A stretch of 64,000 nucleotides of DNA from Guptibacillus hwajinpoensis. GTDB taxonomy: Bacteria; Bacillota; Bacilli; Bacillales; Guptibacillaceae. Below, piece by piece: positions 48,770-55,327 of this stretch. Within the stretch, counting starts at the first letter, position 1. The number at the start of each line of letters is the position of its first letter. Made by a program: the position numbers and the translations under genes. The DNA lies in NCBI RefSeq assembly GCF_020524165.1, contig NZ_JAIVKU010000004.1, positions 1 through 64,000 of the forward strand. Reading direction: 5' to 3'. The notes under the pieces were generated by a model. The model saw only the letters and a list, made by a program, of their open reading frames with translations, was not told the DNA's origin and did no database searches.

Positions 48770-49903
48770 ATGAAGCCAAAAACAAAACTTATTCATGGTG
48801 GGATTACTGGTGATCCACAAACAGGTGCAGTATCAGTACCAATCTACCAGGTAAGCACGTACAAGCAAGAAGCAGTTGGCAAGTTCAACGGCTATGAATA
48901 TTCCAGAACAGGAAATCCAACGCGTCATGCTCTTGAGGAGCTGATTAAAGACCTTGAAAATGGATTCGCAGGGTTTGCATTTGGCTCCGGAATGGCAGCC
49001 ATCTCTTCTGTTATGATGATGTTCAATTCTGGAGATCATGTTGTCATGACAGATGACGTTTACGGTGGCACATATCGCGTAATGACAAAAGTATTAAATC
49101 GTCTAGGCATCGAATCTACATTTGTAGATACAACTGATTTAGAAGTTGTAAAAGAGGCGATCCAGGATAACACGAAAGCTATTTACGTTGAAACACCAAC
49201 GAATCCACTATTAAAGGTTACCGATATTCAAGCCATTTCGAAACTTGCAAAAGAAAATAACCTTTTAACGATTGTTGATAATACGTTTAATACACCTTAT
49301 TGGCAGAACCCGATTGACCACGGTGCAGATATTGTCCTTCACTCAGCAACGAAATATTTAGGTGGGCATAGTGATGTTGTTGCTGGTCTTGTAGTCGTTA
49401 ATTCGAAGGAGCTTGCAGAAGAAGTTCATTTTGTTCAAAACTCAGCAGGTGCTATTCTTGGACCCCAAGATTCATGGTTACTGATTCGAGGTTTGAAAAC
49501 GCTCGGAGTACGGATGGAAGAACATGAGAAAAACACGGCTAAAATTGTTCAATTCCTAAGCAAGCATCCTTCTGTTGAAAAAATCTACTATCCTGGGCTA
49601 AGCACACATCCTGGTAATGATATTGCAGTTAATCAATCACGTGGTTTCGGTGGTATGATTTCCTTTGATATTGGCAGTGCAGAAAAGGCAGATGAGCTAT
49701 TAAGTAAAGTGAACTATTTTACTCTAGCTGAAAGTTTAGGAGCAGTAGAGAGCTTAATCTCTGTTCCTGCTCGAATGACACACGCTTCTATTCCGAAAGA
49801 TCGACGAGCAGAGCTTGGCATTACAGAAGGTCTTGTTCGTATTTCTGTTGGACTTGAAGACGCAGAGGATTTGATTGAAGATCTTTCAAACGCTTTAGCA
49901 TAA
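48770..49903 (+). CDS. mccB: Cystathionine gamma-lyase/homocysteine gamma-lyase MccB
   Basis: PLP enzyme of the Cys/Met metabolism family, 377 aa: YEYSRTGNPTRHALEE, AFGSGMAAISS, PLP lysine in LHSATKYLGGHSDV, and the C-terminal ESLISVPARMTHAS and GLVRISVGLED. Releases cysteine from cystathionine. Three bases after mccA; terminator follows. Confidence 0.94.
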   Translation: MKPKTKLIHGGITGDPQTGAVSVPIYQVSTYKQEAVGKFNGYEYSRTGNPTRHALEELIKDLENGFAGFAFGSGMAAISSVMMMFNSGDHVVMTDDVYGGTYRVMTKVLNRLGIESTFVDTTDLEVVKEAIQDNTKAIYVETPTNPLLKVTDIQAISKLAKENNLLTIVDNTFNTPYWQNPIDHGADIVLHSATKYLGGHSDVVAGLVVVNSKELAEEVHFVQNSAGAILGPQDSWLLIRGLKTLGVRMEEHEKNTAKIVQFLSKHPSVEKIYYPGLSTHPGNDIAVNQSRGFGGMISFDIGSAEKADELLSKVNYFTLAESLGAVESLISVPARMTHASIPKDRRAELGITEGLVRISVGLEDAEDLIEDLSNALA

Positions 49904-49907
49904 TAGT

Positions 49908-49942
49908 AAGCCCTTATCTGGTTTATTCAGATAAGGGCTTTT
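49908..49942 (+). terminator. Terminator after mccB
   Basis: AAGCCCTTATCTG pairs perfectly with CAGATAAGGGCTT, then TT. Confidence 0.87.
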
Positions 49943-50017
49943 ATACGACTGGAAAGAGTTACATCTCTTGTATCTCGGTTTCTTATGATAGAATAAAAGC
50001 CGAGAGAGGTGAGCGCT

Positions 50018-50248
50018 ATGAAGCAACTTCAAGACAAAATGACAGATTATAAACGTTTTGCGTTTGTATTGCTTAGTCTTAGTGTTTTCTTATACATTGG
50101 TTCATTTCTTCCTGTTGAAGGGAAGACAGAAGGGGCCGCCCTTATCTTAACTGGTGGTGGATTTCTACTTGTAGGAATTGCGATTTTCTTTTATTCCCGT
50201 GCTATCGCCATACAGAAAAAAATAAACGAGCAAAACATAAACTCTTAA
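50018..50248 (+). CDS. yrhC: YrhC family membrane protein
   Basis: 76 aa with two predicted transmembrane helices (RFAFVLLSLSVFLYIGSFL and GAALILTGGGFLLVGIAIFF) and a basic tail. Position after mccB matches YrhC. ATG 50018 follows AGAGAGGTGAG; the frame is open to GTG 50009. A terminator before it suggests its own promoter. Function unknown. Confidence 0.82.
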   Translation: MKQLQDKMTDYKRFAFVLLSLSVFLYIGSFLPVEGKTEGAALILTGGGFLLVGIAIFFYSRAIAIQKKINEQNINS

Positions 50249-50258
50249 CGAATAGATG

Positions 50259-50291
50259 AAAGCCGTTTCCAAAAAGGGAGCGGCTTTTTTA
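50259..50291 (+). terminator. Terminator after yrhC
   Basis: AAGCCGTTTCC pairs with GGGAGCGGCTT (G-T pairs) around AAAAA, then T-run. It also lies beyond the end of the converging OmpA-family gene. Confidence 0.83.
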
Positions 50292-50315
50292 TCCTTTAAT
50301 TCAAATTTAGTAAGG

Positions 50316-51005
50316 TTAATATGTCATGATTTCTTTCAAACGCCCCTGCCACTTTTCATCATCAAGAATAATTTGGAACGAGATACGCCTGTTTTTCTCA
50401 TATGCGTCTTTACTGTCTTCTTCAACAATCGGCTTGTATTCTGAGTACCCAGTTGCTGCTAAATACTTCGCGTACTCAGGTGAATTAAGCTTTGGATTCG
50501 CCTTCATCAATTCTTTCACAACGGCTACAGATCGATCAGCAGACAGTTTCCAATTATCGTAAGGAACTTTGTCAGTGTGGCCTTCTATTAAGATGATATA
50601 GAGATATTGACTAATATCTTCTTCATCAATTAAATTTGCAAACACATCCGCTAGATCGTTTAAAACTTTTTTACCCTCAGAGCTAATTTCAGCGCTACCC
50701 GTATCAAATAAAATGTCACCTTCGACTGAAATCGTATTATTTGGCCCCCGAACAACTTTATCTTTTCCAACATTTTCTTCCAGTTGCACTTCAATTAAAT
50801 CACTAATATGTTTCTTTACATCAGCTACTTTCGCAAGCTCTTGTTTCATAACGGTTTGGTCGTAAGCGTCATAGATCATTTGAACGAAAGCGATAATCGC
50901 AATAAAAAGCATAACAAGAACGATCATCGCCATCATATCTGCAAAACTAGGCCAATAGTGTTCTTCATCACCCTGGATTTGAAAGCGTCTTTTTCGATTT
51001 TTCAT
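50316..51005 (-). CDS. OmpA/MotB-type stator protein (ZorB-like)
   Basis: 229 aa: one N-terminal helix (near residues 24-44) preceded by HYWPSFADMM, whose Asp23 matches the ion-binding Asp of MotB and ZorB. An OmpA-like peptidoglycan-binding domain follows: ILFDTGSAEISSEGKKVL, IEGHTDKVPYDNWKLSADRS and NRRISFQIIL. Overlaps the preceding ZorA-like gene by 4 bases (ATGA), so they are translated together. No flagellar genes are near, so it is not evidently a flagellar stator. Role in phage defence is inferred only from ZorB resemblance. Confidence 0.8.
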   Translation of the reverse strand: MKNRKRRFQIQGDEEHYWPSFADMMAMIVLVMLFIAIIAFVQMIYDAYDQTVMKQELAKVADVKKHISDLIEVQLEENVGKDKVVRGPNNTISVEGDILFDTGSAEISSEGKKVLNDLADVFANLIDEEDISQYLYIILIEGHTDKVPYDNWKLSADRSVAVVKELMKANPKLNSPEYAKYLAATGYSEYKPIVEEDSKDAYEKNRRISFQIILDDEKWQGRLKEIMTY

Positions 51006-52543
51006 CGATTGTCACCAATCATTCTTGATTGAATCGGCTGCTGTGTCAATGATTGACGACGCATTTGTTCGTCATAAAGGCGCAACTGCAGCTGATGTGA
51101 CTCTGCTAGCTGATGTTGGATATCTTTCAACTCTCGAGCTAGCCCCTGATAAAGGGAATCAAGACTGTTTGATAAGGCTCTCATTTCATGCTGAAGCGGT
51201 TGATCACGCTGATCGCGTTCCATTCGATGAATAATGGGTTCAAGAGCTTCACGCTTGATTTTATCAAGGGAACTGTACCATGCCTTCTCAAGCTGAGAAA
51301 CGGATTCAGCAAACTCTTGAGAGGCTCTCCCATATTGATTCTGCTTATCCTGATAGCGGTAATACCATTCGTCCTGCATTTGATGAACGCGCCGCTCAAG
51401 CTCCTCTTGTGAGCCCTGGAAACGCTGCATTTGTTCATCAAGTCCTCTTAAATAATGCTGACCCGTCTCTTCTGATTTTTTCTGGGTATCTTTGATTAAT
51501 TGATCGGAACGTTGGACGAGCTGCTCGAATTTTCGCTGTCCTGCTTCATGATGCTTTGACAAAGACTGCAGCTGGCTTTCAAGTGCTTTCAGGCGATTGC
51601 CAAGTTCGATAATTCCATTCGTTGTCTTTTCTTGTACGCCATCAAGCTGTGTAAATGATTCTTGAAGCTTAACACTAAAGGCTTCTAAAGTCGTTGTGCT
51701 GTTTGAGAATTGTTCCGTATATTCACGTTGCGCTGATAATGTTGCTTGAACGTCCTGCATCGCCTTTTCTAATCCCGAGGTGAAATGAACCATGTTCGTT
51801 GAAAAGTCTCCGAGCGTTTCTTGAAAACTTTCTTGAATTCTTCCTGCTAAGCGATCTAAAATTCGCTCCATTTCATCATGTGGTTTTTCCTGAGTTAAGC
51901 TTGCATTCAAATTATGATCAAGAAGCGACTCGCAATCTGATATAATCTTCTCTAAATAATAAGCGGTCGTGCGTCCGTTCGTTAATACACCGTTTTGAAT
52001 GAGCGTTAAAAAAAGAGCATTTCCAATACCAGCTATACTCGTAATGAAAGCAACGCTCATGCCTTGAAAAGGACTAGAAATAGCTTCAATGACAGAAGCG
52101 AGATTTAAGTTAGCATCTTCAGGCTTTTGTGAAAGAAACATGAGCGTTTCTTGCATGGATGATATGGCGAGCGTGAGTCCTATAAACGTCCCTAAAATTC
52201 CAATAATGATGGAAGTAGGAGGGAGCTGTTGCATAAAACGCATTATCCCCCCTGCAGGAACACGCGCAAATCCTAACAAAGGAACAGTTTCTTTGAAGAA
52301 ATGTTTTTCGATCAATGCTTGCGTATTAACTTGAGAGACGCCCGCTAGATGGTAAGACTTATATTCCTTTATTACATTCTGAATCCAAGGTGCTGTATAA
52401 GCAGTTGAATCACTTTGGATTTCCACATTTTCAATATCTCGTAGCCATTTTTTCATTTGAAGACTAATTTGAATCGTAGCCGTTACCCCAAAAACAGCAA
52501 GAAATCCAATGATAAAGAGGACGATTGTTGTTACGTTCAGCAT
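51002..52543 (-). CDS. MotA/TolQ/ExbB-type channel protein with long coiled-coil tail (ZorA-like)
   Basis: 513 aa. Residues about 1-25, 108-130 and 165-190 form three helices; PPTSIIIGILGTFIGLTLAI and GMSVAFITSIAGIGNALFLT carry the MotA/TolQ/ExbB core pattern. Residues about 225-513 are highly charged, Gln-rich and heptad-like with no other domain visible: an intracellular coiled-coil tail of about 290 residues, as in ZorA. RBS GGAGGTGAAC. The ZorB-like gene overlaps its end. No ZorC, ZorD or ZorE homologue is encoded between 49900 and 55800. Confidence 0.8.
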   Translation of the reverse strand: MLNVTTIVLFIIGFLAVFGVTATIQISLQMKKWLRDIENVEIQSDSTAYTAPWIQNVIKEYKSYHLAGVSQVNTQALIEKHFFKETVPLLGFARVPAGGIMRFMQQLPPTSIIIGILGTFIGLTLAISSMQETLMFLSQKPEDANLNLASVIEAISSPFQGMSVAFITSIAGIGNALFLTLIQNGVLTNGRTTAYYLEKIISDCESLLDHNLNASLTQEKPHDEMERILDRLAGRIQESFQETLGDFSTNMVHFTSGLEKAMQDVQATLSAQREYTEQFSNSTTTLEAFSVKLQESFTQLDGVQEKTTNGIIELGNRLKALESQLQSLSKHHEAGQRKFEQLVQRSDQLIKDTQKKSEETGQHYLRGLDEQMQRFQGSQEELERRVHQMQDEWYYRYQDKQNQYGRASQEFAESVSQLEKAWYSSLDKIKREALEPIIHRMERDQRDQPLQHEMRALSNSLDSLYQGLARELKDIQHQLAESHQLQLRLYDEQMRRQSLTQQPIQSRMIGDNR

Positions 52544-52629
52544 ATGTTCACCTCCACTTTGTATATATGTATGTCCTCTTTACCAGAACTTTCATGCTTT
52601 CTTGATAGATAGCAAAGGTGAGGAGGACC

Positions 52630-52677
52630 TTGTGGAAAATTGTCGAAACTATTCGTTTTAATAAAATATTTAGGTAA
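52630..52677 (+). CDS. Very short ORF with strong ribosome binding site
   Basis: TTG 52630 follows GGTGAGGAGG by 4-5 bases and opens a 15-aa frame (MWKIVETIRFNKIFR). A GTG two bases later opens a 9-codon frame. The ribosome site is the only support; it might be a leader peptide or chance. Confidence 0.2.
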   Translation: MWKIVETIRFNKIFR

Positions 52678-52690
52678 TTTAGTAAAAAAG

Positions 52691-52733
52691 GTTTACAAAA
52701 AAGGAAGGGATGGATATACTTACCTTTGTAAAC
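52691..52733 (+). promoter_or_regulatory. Sigma-A promoter within a dyad operator, before the small-ORF array
   Basis: TTTACA (52692-52697), 17-base spacer, TATACT (52715-52720). The promoter is bracketed by GTTTACAAA (52691-52699) and its inverse TTTGTAAAC (52725-52733); one arm covers the -35, the other the start site. This arrangement suggests control by a dimeric DNA-binding protein. Confidence 0.7.
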
Positions 52734-52760
52734 AATTATGAAAAAAGGAGGTCGAACAGA

Positions 52761-52832
52761 ATGATGAAGATGACAAAAGTAAAAGCTGCTGCAACTCAAT
52801 ATGAACGATCTGTTCGACCAGCGCCTCATTAA
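52761..52832 (+). CDS. 23-aa peptide with paired start region
   Basis: ATG 52761 after AAAAAAGGAGG; product MMKMTKVKAAATQYERSVRP followed by APH. GGTCGAACAGA (52750-52760), between the ribosome site and the ATG, is perfectly complementary to TCTGTTCGACC (52809-52819) in the last codons, so the mRNA can fold over its own initiation region. No homologue recognised; could be a regulatory leader or functional peptide. Confidence 0.55.
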   Translation: MMKMTKVKAAATQYERSVRPAPH

Positions 52833-52859
52833 GAGGAATCCTTTTTTACTAACGGATTG

Positions 52860-52930
52860 AAAAGCCGCAGGTCGACGCCTGCGGTATTTCTATGCATTTT
52901 TAGCCGCAGGCTTATGCCCTGCGGCTTTTT
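52860..52930 (+). terminator. Tandem hairpins with alternative pairing
   Basis: Hairpin 1: CCGCAGG/CCTGCGG at 52864-52884, then TATTTCT. Hairpin 2: AGCCGCAGG/CCTGCGGCT at 52902-52925, then TTTTT. The left arm of 1 (AAAAGCCGCAGG) can instead pair with the right arm of 2 (CCTGCGGCTTTTT). It is either a double terminator or an attenuator between the 23-aa ORF and the genes downstream. Confidence 0.65.
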
Positions 52931-52961
52931 GTGTCCAAATTTTGAGAGGAGGAAGAAACAC

Positions 52962-53021
52962 ATGATGAGAAAGAATAAGATGTTTATTGCGCAAGAAAAA
53001 AGGAGAAAATGGGTCCCCTGA
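52962..53021 (+). CDS. 19-aa basic peptide
   Basis: ATG 52962, 9 bases after GAGAGGAGGAAG; product MMRKNKMFIAQEKRRKWVP, highly basic. Located between the tandem hairpins and the first YrzI-like gene. No homologue recognised; support is the strong ribosome site and its place in the array. Confidence 0.45.
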   Translation: MMRKNKMFIAQEKRRKWVP

Positions 53022-53050
53022 AATAATTGAATCGAAAGGAGGTCGTTAAC

Positions 53051-53197
53051 ATGTTGCCATTCCATCTACTGATCATAACAAAAATGAAAAGCGTTTTTGA
53101 TCGAAGTCTTTCATCTGAACTTCATCAGCGCACCATTCACCAACGCATGTCAGAAGCAAAATCAAAACGAGATCGCGCTTCCATGTGGTTATCCTAA
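53051..53197 (+). CDS. YrzI-like small protein 1
   Basis: 48 aa: short hydrophobic start MLPFHLLIITKMKSVFDRSL and a charged, Arg/His-rich remainder ending ASMWLS. AAAGGAGGTCG lies 6-8 bases before ATG 53051. The shape (hydrophobic first ten residues, then charged amphipathic helix) matches the YrzI family of about 50-aa Bacillus proteins known to occur in tandem. The most divergent of the three. Confidence 0.6.
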   Translation: MLPFHLLIITKMKSVFDRSLSSELHQRTIHQRMSEAKSKRDRASMWLS

Positions 53198-53222
53198 TTG
53201 CTAAACATAAGGAGAAATGATC

Positions 53223-53357
53223 ATGTTAACGATTAATTTATTGTTTGTCACGATTGGCATACGCGTACACGAACGAACGTTAGAGGAAGAAAGACATTAC
53301 GTACGAATAAGAAGCGAAATGGATCAGGTTTACGAAAAACAGTTTTGGATGTTCTAA
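53223..53357 (+). CDS. yrzI: YrzI-like small protein 2
   Basis: 44 aa: MLTINLLFVTIGIRVHERTL then a charged helix ending EKQFWMF. ATG 53223 follows AAGGAG by 9 bases. Its first 15 residues closely resemble copy 3 (MTVNLVFVTITVSINRYRQT), so these are paralogues. Cellular role of YrzI proteins is unknown; a peripheral membrane position is inferred from the hydrophobic N-terminus. Confidence 0.7.
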   Translation: MLTINLLFVTIGIRVHERTLEEERHYVRIRSEMDQVYEKQFWMF

Positions 53358-53384
53358 TATGACGTAATGAAAGGGAGAGGAAAA

Positions 53385-53450
53385 ATGAGAAACGCCTTAA
53401 AAAAATGCGCTATTCAAAAATGGATTACGGTAGAGAAAGGGTTGACCTGA
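53385..53450 (+). CDS. 21-aa peptide with A7 run and overlapping -1 frame
   Basis: ATG 53385 after GGGAGAGG; product MRNALKKCAIQKWITVEKGL then T. Codons 5-7 are TTA AAA AAA, giving A-AAA-AAA at 53399-53405. The -1 frame after it runs ATG CGC ... to TAG 53479, encoding MRYSKMDYGRERVDLKQIKK and four more residues. Either frame, or both by slippage, might be used. No homologue recognised. Confidence 0.4.
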   Translation: MRNALKKCAIQKWITVEKGLT

Positions 53451-53480
53451 AACAAATAAAGAAGAAAGGAGTGGATTAGA

Positions 53481-53624
53481 ATGACGGTAAACTTAGTATT
53501 TGTCACCATTACTGTCTCGATCAATCGTTATCGGCAAACGCTTGATCACTCATTAGACTATAAAAGAAGACAGGATTTAATTGATGACCACCGATACAAG
53601 CAAAGCTTCTATATCCATTATTAA
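53481..53624 (+). CDS. yrzI: YrzI-like small protein 3
   Basis: 47 aa: MTVNLVFVTITVSINRYRQT followed by a charged segment ending KQSFYIHY. ATG 53481 follows AAAGGAGTG. N-terminal half clearly similar to copy 2. Last gene of the array; a terminator follows directly. Confidence 0.72.
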   Translation: MTVNLVFVTITVSINRYRQTLDHSLDYKRRQDLIDDHRYKQSFYIHY

Positions 53625-53631
53625 TTTCCAA

Positions 53632-53656
53632 GGCAGGAGCTGTTCCTGCCTTTTAT
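53632..53656 (+). terminator. Terminator of the small-ORF array
   Basis: GGCAGGA (53632-53638) pairs with TCCTGCC (53644-53650), then TTTTATAT. Confidence 0.82.
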
Positions 53657-53698
53657 ATGTAAGGAAAAAATTCACTCGTCTTTGAGGAAAGGGAACAT

Positions 53699-53764
53699 AT
53701 GGCTGGTGAATACTTTATGCATTTTAATAAATTGAATGAAATGTATTCTTTCGATTCACAATAG
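53699..53764 (+). CDS. Possible 21-aa ORF between array and nadE
   Basis: ATG 53699 after GAGGAAAGGGAA; product MAGEYFMHFNKLNEMYSFDS then Q. Not similar to the YrzI-like peptides. Support is only the ribosome site; it may be chance. Confidence 0.25.
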   Translation: MAGEYFMHFNKLNEMYSFDSQ

Positions 53765-53785
53765 AGAAGTACATACATGAAAATA

Positions 53786-53812
53786 GTTTTTAAAAAGAAT
53801 GGGAAGGGGTAT
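53786..53812 (+). promoter_or_regulatory. Candidate sigma-B promoter for nadE
   Basis: GTTTTT (53786-53791), 15-base spacer, GGGTAT (53807-53812), against the sigma-B consensus GTTTAA-N12-15-GGGWAW. nadE is a sigma-B general-stress gene in B. subtilis (established), which makes the match plausible. Confidence 0.5.
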
Positions 53813-53873
53813 TGATTACTGGCCCTTATTGTATAAAAATATAAGATGTGGTATTACAAAGGAGTGATTGAGA

Positions 53874-54695
53874 ATGAGAGAGATGCAAAAAGAAATCATT
53901 CAAGAGCTTGGTGTGCAACCAACAATTGATGCAAAAGTAGAAGTGACGAAGCGAGTTGGATTCTTAAAGGAATATTTAAAGAAGAGTGGAACGACAGGGT
54001 TTGTTCTGGGCATTTCAGGAGGACAGGATTCATCCCTTGCTGGCAGGCTCGCTCAGATGGCTGTTGAAGAACTTAGGGAAGAAGGCACGGATGCTTCCTT
54101 TATTGCTGTCAGATTACCGTACGGAGAACAAAAAGATGAAGACGATGCACAGGCTGCTTTGAAATTTATTAAACCGGATCAAACGGTTACCATCAATATT
54201 AAACCTGCTGTAGATGCATCCGTTTCATCCTATCTTGAAGCAACGGGAAATAACTTAACGGACTTTACAAAAGGCAATAATAAAGCAAGAGAACGAATGA
54301 TTGCCCAATACAATATTGCTGGGGATGAAAAAAAGCTTGTGATTGGAACCGACCATGCCGCTGAAGCTGTTACAGGTTTCTACACGAAACACGGAGATGG
54401 TGCCTGTGACATTACCCCGCTATTCGGATTAAATAAGCGTCAAGGTAGAGCAATTCTTGAGGATATCGGAATGCCAGATCATCTTGTTGAAAAAGTACCT
54501 ACAGCTGACCTTGAAGATGACCGACCTGCTCTTCCAGATGAAGAAGCGCTTGGAGTAAGCTATAAGCACATTGATGACTATCTTGAAGGAAAAGAAGTAC
54601 CTGAAGAAGCAGCAAGAACCATTGAAAATCATTTTAGCAAAACAAAGCATAAGCGAAATATGGCAGCTACCATTTTCGATAACTGGTGGAAATAA
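53874..54695 (+). CDS. nadE: NH3-dependent NAD+ synthetase
   Basis: Last step of NAD synthesis: amidation of nicotinate adenine dinucleotide. 273 aa, with the P-loop [50 protein letters not shown] and [13 protein letters not shown]. No glutaminase domain, so ammonia-dependent. ATG 53874 is 9 bases after AAGGAG. Confidence 0.96.
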   Translation: MREMQKEIIQELGVQPTIDAKVEVTKRVGFLKEYLKKSGTTGFVLGISGGQDSSLAGRLAQMAVEELREEGTDASFIAVRLPYGEQKDEDDAQAALKFIKPDQTVTINIKPAVDASVSSYLEATGNNLTDFTKGNNKARERMIAQYNIAGDEKKLVIGTDHAAEAVTGFYTKHGDGACDITPLFGLNKRQGRAILEDIGMPDHLVEKVPTADLEDDRPALPDEEALGVSYKHIDDYLEGKEVPEEAARTIENHFSKTKHKRNMAATIFDNWWK

Positions 54696-54704
54696 GATTC
54701 GAAA

Positions 54705-54731
54705 GGGACCTGAATAAGGTCTCTTTTTTTT
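54705..54731 (+). terminator. Terminator after nadE
   Basis: GGGACCT pairs with AGGTCTC (G-T pair) around GAATA, followed by eight T. Confidence 0.87.
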
Positions 54732-54781
54732 GCGTATGAATAGATGAAACGTTCTATTTCCATCATAAAGGAGTTTCGCTT

Positions 54782-55231
54782 ATGAACGACTATTCCAATG
54801 TACTTCATTTAATCGTACGCAGGCTTCAGGAACAGGCTAGAATCAATGTACCTATTCAACTAATAGACTATTTTCCAGGTGAACGATTAATAGGAGGAAA
54901 GTATTCGTTAGAAACAAATAAGATCACGATTTATATGGAAGAGGTAAGGAAACAGTGTATTCTTTTATTCGGTTCTGATGACCATTTGAATGACTATTTT
55001 ACCGTGATAGTGGCACACGAACTTGGTCACGCGGCTGACAAAAACCTGGCCATGTTAGCAAAACAGAGATCAACTACACTATGCTTAAACAAGAAGAGGC
55101 AGTTGTCGTTTATCATAGAAGACAATGCCTGGAAATTTGCAATGAAACTGATTCCAGAGTTAACTCATATTCTTGTTACTGTGAGGAATAAATCAATGGA
55201 GCTTTACGGGGAGAGAGAAACCATTGAGTAG
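54782..55231 (+). CDS. Unrecognised protein with HELGH metallopeptidase motif
   Basis: 149 aa, no signal peptide or membrane helix. VIVAHELGHAADKN (near residues 79-92) is a classic zinc-binding HExxH helix, and FIIEDNAWKFAMKLIP about 30 residues on supplies a Glu that could be the third ligand, as in gluzincins or ImmA/IrrE-like proteases. RBS AAAGGAG 8 bases before ATG. Family not recognised by eye; a minimal zinc protease is the best reading. Confidence 0.65.
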   Translation: MNDYSNVLHLIVRRLQEQARINVPIQLIDYFPGERLIGGKYSLETNKITIYMEEVRKQCILLFGSDDHLNDYFTVIVAHELGHAADKNLAMLAKQRSTTLCLNKKRQLSFIIEDNAWKFAMKLIPELTHILVTVRNKSMELYGERETIE

Positions 55232-55327
55232 AAAAGACTTTTTAGAAAGGATATACAAAATCCTTCCACCTTGTTACTATAGTTAAAAACCATGATTTCA
55301 GCCATTTCATGTAAAGGTGTGACGATT

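Noticed and set aside
50316..52543. Complete Zorya defence system
   Set aside because: Only ZorA/ZorB-like proteins are present. Genes on both sides (yrhC, small ORFs, nadE, hmp) encode no ZorC, ZorD or ZorE homologue.
50316..52543. Flagellar MotA/MotB stator
   Set aside because: The channel protein has three rather than four helices and a long coiled-coil tail, and no flagellar or chemotaxis genes are near. Not fully excluded.
52829..53065. Minus-strand ORF of 78 codons opposite the small-ORF array
   Set aside because: No minus-strand ribosome site fits, and it overlaps the tandem hairpins and plus-strand ORFs with good sites.
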